DNA from: Enterobacter cloacae complex sp. ECNIH7
GTDB lineage: Bacteria; Pseudomonadota; Gammaproteobacteria; Enterobacterales; Enterobacteriaceae
Assembly: GCF_002208095.1 (NCBI RefSeq)
Contig: NZ_CP017990.1
Span: 3,286,001-3,350,000 of the forward strand
Direction: 5' to 3'
Length of the DNA stretch: 64,000 nucleotides
The translations under genes and the position numbers were made by a program. Numbering within the stretch: the first letter of the stretch is position 1; every line of letters begins with the position of its first letter. Below the pieces are notes generated by a model. That model searched no databases. It was not told where the DNA came from and saw only the letters and a list, made by a program, of their open reading frames with translations. Below are positions 10,717-19,171 of the stretch, in pieces.

Positions 10717-10727
10717 AAAAGCGTAGC
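10717..10727 (-). promoter_or_regulatory. Sigma-S-like -10 element of yehZYXW
   Basis: GCTACGCTTTT on the minus strand matches KCTAYRCTTAA at 9 of 11 positions and sits 46 bp before the yehZ start codon. E. coli yehZ is RpoS dependent. The role is inferred from motif and position. Confidence 0.5.
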
Positions 10728-10778
10728 TTAAAACAGCGGATTTACCCGGCAAAATGCCTTTTTAGCATAACGTAAGAC

Positions 10779-10803
10779 GCATCCCCCGGAAGTCGGGGGA
10801 TGC
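10779..10803 (-). terminator. Hairpin after bglX, probable terminator
   Basis: GCATCCCCCG and CGGGGGATGC form a perfect ten-base-pair stem with a five-base loop, 13 bp beyond the bglX stop. The following T-run is weak, so it may stabilise RNA rather than terminate by itself. Confidence 0.55.
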
Positions 10804-10816
10804 AAAGGAGGGAAGG

Positions 10817-13114
10817 TTACAGCAGCTCGAACTCGCCTTTATTCACGCGGGCGGAATCCACCCCGATAAAGACGTTAAACTTGCCTGGCTCCGCATCGTA
10901 TTTCATCTGCTGGTTCCAGAACTTCAGCGCCTCCACGTCAATCGGGAAGCTGATGGTTTGGGTTTCGCCAGGCTTCAGATTGACCTTCTCGAAGCCGCGC
11001 AGCTGCTTAACAGGACGGCTCATCGAGGCGGTGACATCCTGGACGTACATCTGAATTACCGTTGCCCCTTCGCGCTTGCCGGTGTTGGTCACCTCAACGC
11101 TGGCGGTAACTTTGCCGTCACGCTTCAGGGTCGGCGCCGACATTTTCACGTCAGAAACCTTGAAGGTGGTGTAGCTCAGGCCGTAACCAAACGGATACAG
11201 CGGGCCGTTAGCTTCGTCGAAGTAACGGGACGTGTACTTGTTCGGCTTATCGGCGTTATACGGGCGACCGGTGTTCAGGTGGCTGTAGTAGACCGGGATC
11301 TGCCCGACGGAGCGCGGGAAGGACATCGGCAGCTTGCCCGACGGGTTGTAATCACCAAACAGCACGTCGGCGATGGCGTTACCGCCTTCGGTACCGGCAA
11401 ACCAGGTTTCCAGAATGGCGTCAGCCTGCTGGTCCTCTTTCACCAGCGCCAGCGGACGACCGTTCATCAGCACCAGCACCAGCGGCTTGCCGGTGGCTTT
11501 CAGGGCGGCGATCAGATCGCGCTGGCTCTGCGGGATGGTGATGTCGGTACGGCTGGAGGCCTCGTGCGCCATACCCTGCGCTTCGCCCACAACTGCGACA
11601 ACGACGTCAGACTGTTTCGCGGTATTCACCGCCTCGTCGATCATCTCCTTCGGCGTGCGCGGATCGACCTTCACCGCTTCCTCATACTGGTTGAGGAAGG
11701 TGACGATGTCTTTGTCGTTGGTGACGTTCGCCCCTTTGGCGTACACCACTTTCGCGTTATCACCCACGGCACTCTTAATCCCGGTCAGCACGGTCACGGA
11801 CTGATCGGCCACGCCTGCCGCAGACCAGCTGCCCATCACGTCGCGCTTGCTGTCGGCCAGCGGGCCCACTACGGCAATGGTGCCGGATTTTTTCAGCGGC
11901 AGCGTGTCGAGGCGGTTTTTCAGCAGCACCAGGCTTTCGCGCGCCACGTCACGCGCTTCTTTGCGGTGCAGACGGCTTTCGGCGTTGGTATCTGCCGGGT
12001 CAGAATCCTTCGGCCCCAGGTGGCTGTACGGATCGTTAAATAGCCCCATGTCGTATTTCACGTTCAGCACGTGGCGCGCGGCATCGTCCAGCTCCGCCAT
12101 CGTTACCTTGCCGCTCTTCACCAGCCCCGGCAGGTATTTGCTGTAGTACTCGTCGCTCATGCTCATGTTGATGCCGGACTTGAGCGCCACGCGCACCGCG
12201 TCTTCCGGATCGGAGGCGGTACCGTGTTTAATCAGCTCTTTAATCGCGCCGTGGTCAGAAACGGTGATGCCCTTAAAGCCCCACTGGTCGCGCAGCACGT
12301 CTTTCAGCAGCCAGGAGTCAGAGGTCGCAGGCGTGCCGTTCAGCGAGTTCAGCGCGACCATCACCGCGCCGCTGCCCGCATCCAGCCCCGCCTTGTACGG
12401 CGGCATGTAGTCGTTGAACAGGCGCTGCGGGCTCATGTCGACGGTGTTGTACTCTTTCCCGCCTTCAACCGCGCCATAGGCCGCGAAGTGTTTGACGCTG
12501 GTCATCACCGAGTAGCGGTCCGCCGGGCTTTTGCCCTGCATCGCTTCCACCATGGTTTTACCCATCGTGGAGGTTAAATACGTATCTTCACCAAAGCCTT
12601 CCGAGCCGCGGCCCCAGCGCGGATCGCGCGAAACGTCCACCATTGGCGCCCAGGTCATGTTCAGGCCGTCGTCCGCCGCTTCATAAGCCGACACGCGCCC
12701 AACGGTTTTCACCGCGTCGAGGTTAAAGGAAGAAGCTAAACCGAGGCTAATCGGGAAAACGGTACGCTGGCCGTGCACCACGTCATAGGCAAAGAACAGA
12801 GGAATTTTCAGGCGGCTGAGATCCATCACCTGATCCTGCATCTTGCGGATATCCTGGCGGGTGACGGTATTAAAGATGGCCCCTACCTGCCCGTCTTTGA
12901 TCATCTCGCGGATGGCCTCTTTCGGGTTATCCGGACCGACGCTGATAAGACGCAGCTGGCCGATTTTCTCATCAACCGTCATTTTCTTGAGCAATTCCGT
13001 GACAAACGCGTCCCGTGCTTCAGGCGTGAGCGGGTGATTACCAAACAAATCCTCTGCCAGCGCAGGTTGCAGCGCCAGGCTGACGGCGACACCTACAGAA
13101 CATAGCCATTTCAT
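10817..13114 (-). CDS. bglX: Periplasmic beta-glucosidase BglX (GH3)
   Basis: This exported GH3 family glycosidase hydrolyses beta-glucosides in the periplasm. The 765-residue protein begins with a signal peptide (MKWLCSVGVAVSLALQPALA). The (alpha/beta)8 domain with the catalytic nucleophile Asp in GITVSDHGAI follows, then the GH3 alpha/beta sandwich domain and a C-terminal fibronectin III-like domain (about 680-765). Length and start match E. coli BglX. It is divergent from dld across 189 bp. It may supplement the PTS beta-glucoside operon at 21-27 kb, although that system phosphorylates its substrates during uptake. Confidence 0.96.
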   Translation of the reverse strand: MKWLCSVGVAVSLALQPALAEDLFGNHPLTPEARDAFVTELLKKMTVDEKIGQLRLISVGPDNPKEAIREMIKDGQVGAIFNTVTRQDIRKMQDQVMDLSRLKIPLFFAYDVVHGQRTVFPISLGLASSFNLDAVKTVGRVSAYEAADDGLNMTWAPMVDVSRDPRWGRGSEGFGEDTYLTSTMGKTMVEAMQGKSPADRYSVMTSVKHFAAYGAVEGGKEYNTVDMSPQRLFNDYMPPYKAGLDAGSGAVMVALNSLNGTPATSDSWLLKDVLRDQWGFKGITVSDHGAIKELIKHGTASDPEDAVRVALKSGINMSMSDEYYSKYLPGLVKSGKVTMAELDDAARHVLNVKYDMGLFNDPYSHLGPKDSDPADTNAESRLHRKEARDVARESLVLLKNRLDTLPLKKSGTIAVVGPLADSKRDVMGSWSAAGVADQSVTVLTGIKSAVGDNAKVVYAKGANVTNDKDIVTFLNQYEEAVKVDPRTPKEMIDEAVNTAKQSDVVVAVVGEAQGMAHEASSRTDITIPQSQRDLIAALKATGKPLVLVLMNGRPLALVKEDQQADAILETWFAGTEGGNAIADVLFGDYNPSGKLPMSFPRSVGQIPVYYSHLNTGRPYNADKPNKYTSRYFDEANGPLYPFGYGLSYTTFKVSDVKMSAPTLKRDGKVTASVEVTNTGKREGATVIQMYVQDVTASMSRPVKQLRGFEKVNLKPGETQTISFPIDVEALKFWNQQMKYDAEPGKFNVFIGVDSARVNKGEFELL

Positions 13115-13303
13115 GTCGTTTTACTCTCTCATCAATAACCGCCGGACGATCTCGGCCATACCGTGCGAAAAGCGCAGTGTGCCACAAACCCTCGAAACGT
13201 TGCAGGGTTATTCTCTGATTTTTCTCGTGAATACTCGACCGCTTAACAGTTAATCGCGCTATGCTTTACAGCGAGAAATTTGCCCCACCACAAGGAGTGG
13301 AAG

Positions 13304-15052
13304 ATGTCTTCTGTTCGAACTGACGATAACAAAACATTTATTAACGAACTGTCGCGCCTGGTTGGCTCCTCTCACCTGCTTACCGACCCGGCCAAAACCG
13401 CCCGCTACCGCAAAGGTTTCCGCTCCGGTCAGGGTGAGGCGCTGGCGGTGGTCTTCCCCGGCACGCTGCTGGAGCTGTGGCGCGTGCTGAGCGCCTGCGT
13501 CGCCGCCGACAAGATTATTTTAATGCAGGCCGCCAATACCGGCCTGACCGAAGGCTCCACGCCGAACGGCAACGATTACGATCGCGACATCGTGATTATC
13601 AGCACCCTGCGCCTCGACAAGCTGCACCTGCTGGATAAAGGCGAGCAGGTGCTCGCATTCCCCGGCACGACGCTCTACTCCCTGGAAAAAGCGCTTAAGC
13701 CGCTGGGCCGTGAGCCGCACTCGGTGATTGGCTCCTCCTGTATTGGCGCCTCAGTGGTTGGCGGGATTTGCAACAACTCCGGCGGCTCGCTGGTGCAGCG
13801 CGGCCCGGCCTACACCGAGATGTCGCTGTTTGCCCGTATTGACGAAAACGGCAAGCTGACGCTGGTGAACCATCTGGGAATCGATCTCGGCGTGACGCCA
13901 GAGCAGATCCTCAGCAAGCTTGACGACGATCGCGTGAAGGACGAAGACGTGCAGCACGACGGCCGCCACGCGCACGATCACGACTACGTGACCCGCGTGC
14001 GGGATATCGACGCCGATACGCCGGCGCGCTACAACGCCGACCCGGACCGCCTGTTTGAATCCTCCGGCTGCGCCGGGAAGCTGGCCGTGTTTGCCGTGCG
14101 TCTGGATACCTTCCCGGCGGAGAAAAAGCAGCAGGTGTTCTACATCGGTACCAATCAGCCTGAGGTTCTGACCGAAATTCGTCGTCATATTCTGGGCGAA
14201 TTTACCCATCTGCCGGTGGCGGGCGAGTACATGCACCGGGACATTTACGACATCGCCGAGCGTTACGGCAAAGATACGTTCCTGATGATCGACAAGCTCG
14301 GCACCGACAAAATGCCGTTCTTCTTCACCATGAAGGGACGCACCGACGCGATGCTGGAGAAAGTGTCGCTGTTCAAACCCCACTTCACCGACCGCTTTAT
14401 GCAGAAGCTGGGCAACGTTTTCCCGGCGCATCTGCCGGAGCGAATGAAAACCTGGCGCGATAAGTACGAGCATCACCTGCTGCTGAAAATGGCCGGGGAC
14501 GGAATTGCCGAAGCGCAGTCCTGGCTGACCGAATTCTTCAAAACCGCCGAAGGGGATTTCTTTGCCTGTACGCCTGAAGAGGGCAGCAAAGCGTTCCTGC
14601 ACCGTTTTGCCGCCGCAGGCGCCGCCATTCGTTATCAGGCGGTGCATTCCGAAGAGGTGGAAGATATTCTGGCGCTGGATATCGCCCTGCGACGTAACGA
14701 CACCGAGTGGTTTGAGCACCTCCCGCCGGAAATCGACAGCAAGCTGGTGCATAAGCTCTATTACGGCCACTTTATGTGTTATGTCTTCCATCAGGATTAC
14801 ATCGTCAAAAAAGGGGTCGATGCGCACGAACTGAAGGAGCAGATGCTCGCCCTGCTGCGTGAACGCGGCGCACAATATCCTGCGGAACATAACGTCGGGC
14901 ATCTTTATAAAGCCCCTGACGCACTTAAGCAGTTTTATCGCGAGAATGACCCTACAAACAGCATGAACCCCGGCATTGGTAAAACAACGCGGAAGAAATA
15001 CTGGAAAGAAGAGGCAGATGCGGAGCAGCGCGTAACGCAAGCGTCTGATTAA
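13304..15052 (+). CDS. dld: Quinone-dependent D-lactate dehydrogenase
   Basis: This FAD-dependent peripheral membrane enzyme oxidises D-lactate to pyruvate and feeds electrons to the quinone pool. The 582-residue protein has an N-terminal FAD-binding type 4 domain (QAANTGLTEGSTPNGNDYDRD and GSSCIGASVVGGICNNSGGSLV). Its C-terminal membrane-binding and cap domains end with the HNVGHLYKAP and NDPTNSMNPGIGKT motifs of the family. AAGGAG lies 8 bp before the ATG at 13304; the in-frame ORF to 13280 is a non-conserved extension. The C-terminus is about 11 residues longer than in E. coli, in a low-complexity tail. Confidence 0.97.
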   Translation: MSSVRTDDNKTFINELSRLVGSSHLLTDPAKTARYRKGFRSGQGEALAVVFPGTLLELWRVLSACVAADKIILMQAANTGLTEGSTPNGNDYDRDIVIISTLRLDKLHLLDKGEQVLAFPGTTLYSLEKALKPLGREPHSVIGSSCIGASVVGGICNNSGGSLVQRGPAYTEMSLFARIDENGKLTLVNHLGIDLGVTPEQILSKLDDDRVKDEDVQHDGRHAHDHDYVTRVRDIDADTPARYNADPDRLFESSGCAGKLAVFAVRLDTFPAEKKQQVFYIGTNQPEVLTEIRRHILGEFTHLPVAGEYMHRDIYDIAERYGKDTFLMIDKLGTDKMPFFFTMKGRTDAMLEKVSLFKPHFTDRFMQKLGNVFPAHLPERMKTWRDKYEHHLLLKMAGDGIAEAQSWLTEFFKTAEGDFFACTPEEGSKAFLHRFAAAGAAIRYQAVHSEEVEDILALDIALRRNDTEWFEHLPPEIDSKLVHKLYYGHFMCYVFHQDYIVKKGVDAHELKEQMLALLRERGAQYPAEHNVGHLYKAPDALKQFYRENDPTNSMNPGIGKTTRKKYWKEEADAEQRVTQASD

Positions 15053-15164
15053 TTCCTACAGCCAAATTTGAGAGATTGTTTAGCGTGCCTTAATCGTAAT
15101 AGAGTGACGCTCTGACGCCGGAGGAACGTTTCTCCGGCATTCTATAACGAGGAGCAGGCACATC

Positions 15165-15719
15165 ATGTCGGCTATTGATGTTTTATCCGAGACCGAACTG
15201 GAAGTGCGCGATGCCCTTCCCGATGATGTGCATGCCATCGCCGCCATCTATGCCTGGCATGTGCTGCACGGGCGCGCGTCATTTGAAGAAGTCCCCCCTA
15301 CCATCGACGAAATGCGTCAGCGTATGAAAAGCGTGGCTGAGAGCGGTTTGCCGTGGCTTATCGCGCTGTATCGCGGCATCGTGGTGGGCTACTGCTACGC
15401 CACGCCTTACCGCCCGCGACACGCCTACCGCTATACCCTGGAAGAGTCGATTTACGTGGATGCCAGCATCACCGGGCGCGGTTTTGGTTCGGCACTGATG
15501 GATGCGCTAATTGAACGATGCGAGCAAGGCCCGTGGCGGCAGATGATTGCCGTTGTGGGAGATGGCAACAATAATTCCGGCTCGCTGCGGCTGCATAAAA
15601 AACATGGTTTCGTGATTGTCGGTCAGCTGCGCAGCGTAGGCTATAAAAAAGGTGACTGGCGGGATACGGTGATTATGCAGCGCTCGCTCAACGATGGGGA
15701 CTGGACGCTGCCGGAATAA
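15165..15719 (+). CDS. GNAT N-acetyltransferase, phosphinothricin acetyltransferase-like
   Basis: This is a 184-residue cytosolic acetyl-CoA-dependent N-acetyltransferase. The fold and motifs fit the PAT/MddA subgroup, which acetylates phosphinothricin, methionine sulfoximine or methionine sulfone in characterised members. Seen here are an AIYAWHVLHGRASFEE N-terminal motif, an ESIYVDASITGRGFGSALM acetyl-CoA-binding loop (GxGxG/A type) and a GNNNSGSLRLHKKHGF motif near the C-terminus. AGGAGCAGG precedes the ATG at 15165. It sits between dld and pbpG, where K-12 has no gene, so it is a lineage-specific insertion. The real substrate cannot be read from sequence. Confidence 0.85.
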   Translation: MSAIDVLSETELEVRDALPDDVHAIAAIYAWHVLHGRASFEEVPPTIDEMRQRMKSVAESGLPWLIALYRGIVVGYCYATPYRPRHAYRYTLEESIYVDASITGRGFGSALMDALIERCEQGPWRQMIAVVGDGNNNSGSLRLHKKHGFVIVGQLRSVGYKKGDWRDTVIMQRSLNDGDWTLPE

Positions 15720-15734
15720 AGACCGTGCAGTCTG

Positions 15735-15781
15735 GTGCCCTCACCCTCACCCCGACCCTCTCCCACAGGGAGAGGGAGAAA
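15735..15781 (+). repeat. Dispersed GC-rich intergenic repeat, family A copy 2
   Basis: The copy reads TGCCCTCACCCTCACCCCGA then CCCTCTCCCACAGGGAGAGG. It lies 15 bp after the acetyltransferase stop. The embedded CCCTCTCCC/GGGAGAGGG arms can form a hairpin. Confidence 0.75.
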
Positions 15782-15783
15782 AC

Positions 15784-15812
15784 AAAAAACGGTAACATAA
15801 GTTACCGTTTTT
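15784..15812. terminator. Bidirectional terminator between the acetyltransferase gene and pbpG
   Basis: AAAAAACGGTAAC and GTTACCGTTTTT flank an ATAA loop. A's on the left and T's on the right let it act for both convergent genes. Confidence 0.85.
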
Positions 15813-15820
15813 CGTTATCT

Positions 15821-15854
15821 CGTAGGCCGGGTAAGGCGAAGCCGCCACCCGGCG
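15821..15854 (+). repeat. REP-like palindrome, family B copy 1
   Basis: The copy reads GTAGGCCGGGTAAGGCGAAG then CCGCCACCCGGC, a typical enterobacterial REP element with imperfect palindromic arms. Related copies are near 45641, 48643, 54994 and 55065. Confidence 0.8.
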
Positions 15855-15866
15855 TTGACGGACGGC

Positions 15867-16790
15867 TCAGTCGTTCTGCGCCGTCGCCATCTGTTCCGCT
15901 TTCTGCTTTTTATACGTCAATGCTGCGGCCGGAACGGGCTGCACTTTCCCGGTTTCAATCCAGGTACGCAGGCGGCTCGCGTCCGCGAAGTGGGTATATT
16001 TGCCGAAGGCATCCATCACCACCAGCGCCACCGGTTTACCGTTAAACACGGTGCGCATCACCAGGCAGTGTCCTGCCGCGTTGGTAAAGCCGGTTTTGGT
16101 TAACTGAATATTCCAGTTATCGCGGTATACCAGATGGTTAGTGTTGCGGAACGGCAGCGTATAGGCCGGGTTCGCAAAGGTCGCCATCTCTTCACGGGTG
16201 GTGCTGAGCTGACCAATCAGCGGATACTGTTTGCTGGCAATCAACAGTTTCGTCAGATCGCGGGCCGTGGAGACGTTGTTGATCGACAGTCCCGTCGGTT
16301 CAACATAATGCGTATTGGTCATTCCCAGCGCTTTGGCTTTTGCGTTCATCGCGCGGATAAAGGCGTCGTAGCCGCCCGGATAGTGGTGCGCCAGGCTCGC
16401 CGCCGCACGGTTTTCAGACGACATCAGCGCCAGCAGCAGCATATTTTTACGGCTGATTTCACTGTTCAGACGCACGCGGGAGTAAATCCCCTTCATCTCC
16501 GGCGTGTGGCTGATATCCACTTTCAATTTTTCGTCCAGCGGCAGATGTGCATCAAGCACCACCATCGCGGTCATTAATTTGGTAATCGAGGCGATCGGGC
16601 GCACCAGGTCCGGATGGCTGGCGTAGATCACCTTATTGGTGTTGAGATCGACAATCATCGCGCTGCCGGACGCAATTTGCGGCTGAGCAGCAGCGGCGGT
16701 CACCGCAGGCGTTTTAGCGACGGCCGGCACGGCAGCGGACGCGCCCAGCAGCAGCGCCAGGCTAAGTAAAGAGACTCGGAATTTCAGCAT
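15867..16790 (-). CDS. pbpG: D-alanyl-D-alanine endopeptidase PBP7
   Basis: This periplasmic low-molecular-weight penicillin-binding protein cleaves D-Ala-mDAP cross-links in peptidoglycan. The 307-residue protein has a signal peptide (to about residue 25, [13 protein letters not shown]). The serine peptidase S11 motifs follow: SxxK in SITKLMTAM, SxN in SSEN and KTG in KTGFTNAAG. Length matches E. coli PbpG (about 310). It is convergent with the acetyltransferase gene and shares the terminator between them. No anomalies are seen. Confidence 0.96.
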   Translation of the reverse strand: MLKFRVSLLSLALLLGASAAVPAVAKTPAVTAAAAQPQIASGSAMIVDLNTNKVIYASHPDLVRPIASITKLMTAMVVLDAHLPLDEKLKVDISHTPEMKGIYSRVRLNSEISRKNMLLLALMSSENRAAASLAHHYPGGYDAFIRAMNAKAKALGMTNTHYVEPTGLSINNVSTARDLTKLLIASKQYPLIGQLSTTREEMATFANPAYTLPFRNTNHLVYRDNWNIQLTKTGFTNAAGHCLVMRTVFNGKPVALVVMDAFGKYTHFADASRLRTWIETGKVQPVPAAALTYKKQKAEQMATAQND

Positions 16791-16920
16791 GGTGAGACTT
16801 CTGATAATTATTCACGCACGTCATGACGTACACCGCCTGTATCAACGGATAAACACAGGCTGGCTTCGGCATCATAGCGGTCACCGGGCGTTGTCGCCAG
16901 CGGATAATCGTGAACAGATG

Positions 16921-16952
16921 CTGCATTGCTGGCATTTACGCCAGCAATGCAG
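16921..16952. other. Perfect 13-bp inverted repeat after yohC
   Basis: CTGCATTGCTGGC and GCCAGCAATGCAG flank a six-base loop, five bases beyond the yohC stop codon. No T-run follows on either strand, so a standard intrinsic terminator is not supported. RNA stabilisation or protein binding is possible. Confidence 0.7.
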
Positions 16953-16957
16953 TGAAC

Positions 16958-17545
16958 TCAGAAGAGACGGTATCCGTAACCCCAAAGAATAACCGTCAGC
17001 GCCAGTAGCGCCTCCAGCACCAGCACCCCAATAGCGAGTGTTGAACTGGAAAAACTCAGGCCTTCTTCTTTATTGATATTCAGGAAGGTTGGAACCCCCA
17101 GATACAGCAGATACCCGGTGTAAAAGAGGGCAATAGTACCGATCAGCGCGCACAGCCAGACCAGTGGATAGAGCGCAACAATACCGCTTAAGAACAGCGG
17201 GGTCGCGACATATCCGGCAAAGACCATACAGTGCGCCAGCGATGGACGTTGCGGGTAGTTACGCGCCATCCAGTGAATGACGCGCCCCATTACCGCCACA
17301 CCCGCCAGCATCAGGCCATAAAAAACGATGGCCAGATAGAGCCCGGTAAACCAGGAAAGCTGAACAACGGTGCCGTCACCGAAGTTCCAGCCGATTTGTG
17401 TTGTTCCGATAAAGGCGCATATTACCGGCACCGCAGCCATCAGCAGCACGTGGTGCGTGTAATGATGCGAGACCGTTTCGTTCTCACTTTTAATGACATG
17501 CATCTCACGATCGGGATGGGAGAAAAGTCCCCAGACATGGTTCAT
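16958..17545 (-). CDS. yohC: Yip1-family inner membrane protein YohC
   Basis: This is a 195-residue inner membrane protein with about five transmembrane segments and a short cytoplasmic N-terminus (MNHVWGLFSHPDREM). It belongs to the Yip1 domain family. The strongly conserved features are HHYTHHVLLMAAVPV and NINKEEGLSFSSSTLAIGVLVLE. Start and length match E. coli YohC. The function is unknown. It is divergent from yohD over 157 bp, and a perfect hairpin lies just after its stop. Confidence 0.93.
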   Translation of the reverse strand: MNHVWGLFSHPDREMHVIKSENETVSHHYTHHVLLMAAVPVICAFIGTTQIGWNFGDGTVVQLSWFTGLYLAIVFYGLMLAGVAVMGRVIHWMARNYPQRPSLAHCMVFAGYVATPLFLSGIVALYPLVWLCALIGTIALFYTGYLLYLGVPTFLNINKEEGLSFSSSTLAIGVLVLEALLALTVILWGYGYRLF

Positions 17546-17702
17546 AGCGCCCCCTTGTTGTCGGCCCGTCAGCGATACCTTAAGTATAATGCAGGCTTTA
17601 GATTATTTTCTGTACAGTGGGAAATTTCCGTTGATTTCCCCGCTGTTGATTCATGAGGTATATGATTAAACGAGGTAAGCAGAGGGAGATAACATTTACG
17701 TA

Positions 17703-18275
17703 ATGGATATTAACGCACTTATTGAACAATATGGATATGCCGCGCTGGTCGTCGGTAGCGTGGCAGAAGGTGAAACCATCACGCTGTTAGGCGGCGTCGC
17801 CGCGCATCAGGGATTGCTGAAATTCCCGCTGGTCGTCGCAGCGGTCGCGCTCGGCGGAATGATTGGCGATCAGCTGCTCTACTTTCTCGGGCTGCGCTTC
17901 GGGCCCACGCTGCTTAAGCGTTTCGCAAAGCATCAGAAGAAAATCCGCCGCGCTCAACGGCTCATTCAACGTCATCCCTATCTGTTCGTCATCGGCACGC
18001 GCTTTATGTATGGCTTTCGCATTATCGGGCCGATACTGATTGGCGCCAGCCATCTGCCGCCAAAAATTTTCCTGCCGCTCAATGTTCTTGGTGCGATTGC
18101 CTGGGCGATGATCTTTACGACGCTCGGCTACGTAGGGGGCGAAGTGATTGGCCCGTGGCTGCATAATCTCGACCAGCATCTGAAGCACTGGGCGTGGCTG
18201 ATTCTGGTGGTGGTGGCGGTGATTGGGGTCAGGCTGTGGCTGAAGCATCGGGAAAAGACGCGGGATGAGGAGTAG
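17703..18275 (+). CDS. yohD: DedA-family membrane protein YohD
   Basis: This is a 190-residue DedA/VTT-domain inner membrane protein. DedA proteins are implicated in undecaprenyl-phosphate or phospholipid transport and in membrane homeostasis; YohD itself has no assigned substrate. Visible family signatures are ETITLLGGVAAHQG near the N-terminus and the conserved GxRF..PxxxG region (GTRFMYGFRIIGPILIG). About four to five hydrophobic segments are present, and the tail is basic (KHREKTRDEE). Only the DedA fold can be assigned with confidence. Confidence 0.93.
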   Translation: MDINALIEQYGYAALVVGSVAEGETITLLGGVAAHQGLLKFPLVVAAVALGGMIGDQLLYFLGLRFGPTLLKRFAKHQKKIRRAQRLIQRHPYLFVIGTRFMYGFRIIGPILIGASHLPPKIFLPLNVLGAIAWAMIFTTLGYVGGEVIGPWLHNLDQHLKHWAWLILVVVAVIGVRLWLKHREKTRDEE

Positions 18276-18276
18276 C

Positions 18277-18356
18277 CGGGTGCGGCCTGATGCCCTCACC
18301 CTCTCCCACAGGGAGAGGGAACTAAAAACACCCTCTCTCACAGGGAGAGGGGAAAA
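18277..18356 (+). repeat. Dispersed GC-rich intergenic repeat, family A copy 3 (tandem)
   Basis: A full copy (GCGGCCTGATGCCCTCACCC then TCTCCCACAGGGAGAGGGA) is followed by a partial second copy (CCCTCTCTCACAGGGAGAGG). It fills the gap between the convergent genes yohD and yohF. Confidence 0.75.
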
Positions 18357-19121
18357 CTACCCCTCCGGCTTAAACTGCGGGTTCGCCAGCATAAAGCCCC
18401 CGTCAACAATAAACGATTGCCCCGTCGTGTAGCTGGCGTCGCTGTCGCAAAGCCATGCCACCAGGCTGGCTATCTCTTTGGTGTGGCCCGGCCGCGCCAG
18501 CGGGATTTCCGGCATTGAACCCTCCTTCACTTCGCTGTCGTCCATGTCGTTCATCGGTGTGGCAATGGCGCCCGGCGCGACGGCGTTCACCAGAATGTTG
18601 TGCTTAACCAGTTCCATCGCCATGGATTTGGTTAACCCGCCGAGCGCGTGTTTTGCCGCCGTGTAGGCGCTCGCCTCCGGCAGCGGCGTGTGCTCATGCA
18701 CCGAGGTAATGTTCACAATCCGCCCCCCTTCCCCTTGCTTCACCATCTGGCGGGCGGCAATTTGTGAACAGAGAAACGCGCCGTCCACGTCGACGGTGAA
18801 AATGTTCCGCCAGTCGTCAAACGGCATCTCAAGGAACGGCGCTTTGGTCATCGCACCCGCATTGTTGACCAGCACGTCCAGCCGACCAAAACGCGCAATC
18901 AGCGTTTCAATACCCTCTGCGCCTTCCGGCAGCGTGCTTAAATCAAGATGGATAGCCTCTGCGCGCTGCCCCTGCGCTTCAACTTCGCGGCAGGTTTCCA
19001 GCGCCCCTTTTTCATCCGAGTGCCAGGTGACGCCAATATCAAACCCGCGCTCTGCAAGCATCAGCGCCGTGGTTTTACCAATCCCGGAATCCGATGCGGT
19101 CACTATCGCTACTCTGGTCAT
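18357..19121 (-). CDS. yohF: SDR-family oxidoreductase YohF
   Basis: This is a 254-residue short-chain dehydrogenase/reductase of the classical type. It shows the cofactor motif TASDSGIGKTTA (TGxxxGxG variant), NNAG, the catalytic Ser in NITSVHEH, and the YxxxK pair in YTAAKHALGG. In E. coli YohF is an acetoin reductase-like enzyme of unproven role. I use the ATG at 19121, which has AGGAGGT at ideal spacing; an in-frame GTG two codons upstream overlaps that ribosome-binding site. It is monocistronic or read with mdtQ upstream (50 bp gap). Confidence 0.93.
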   Translation of the reverse strand: MTRVAIVTASDSGIGKTTALMLAERGFDIGVTWHSDEKGALETCREVEAQGQRAEAIHLDLSTLPEGAEGIETLIARFGRLDVLVNNAGAMTKAPFLEMPFDDWRNIFTVDVDGAFLCSQIAARQMVKQGEGGRIVNITSVHEHTPLPEASAYTAAKHALGGLTKSMAMELVKHNILVNAVAPGAIATPMNDMDDSEVKEGSMPEIPLARPGHTKEIASLVAWLCDSDASYTTGQSFIVDGGFMLANPQFKPEG

Positions 19122-19171
19122 ACTCACCTCCTGAAAAACTGCAAAGAGGTAAGTATAGATAATGACCTTTT

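Noticed and set aside
13751..15040. 429-codon open frame opposite dld
   Set aside because: Antisense shadow of dld with no start signal or domain.
15735..15854. CRISPR-like or ERIC element at the repeat cluster
   Set aside because: There is no regular spacer structure, and the sequence matches neither ERIC nor CRISPR repeats. It is two different short palindromic repeats beside a terminator.
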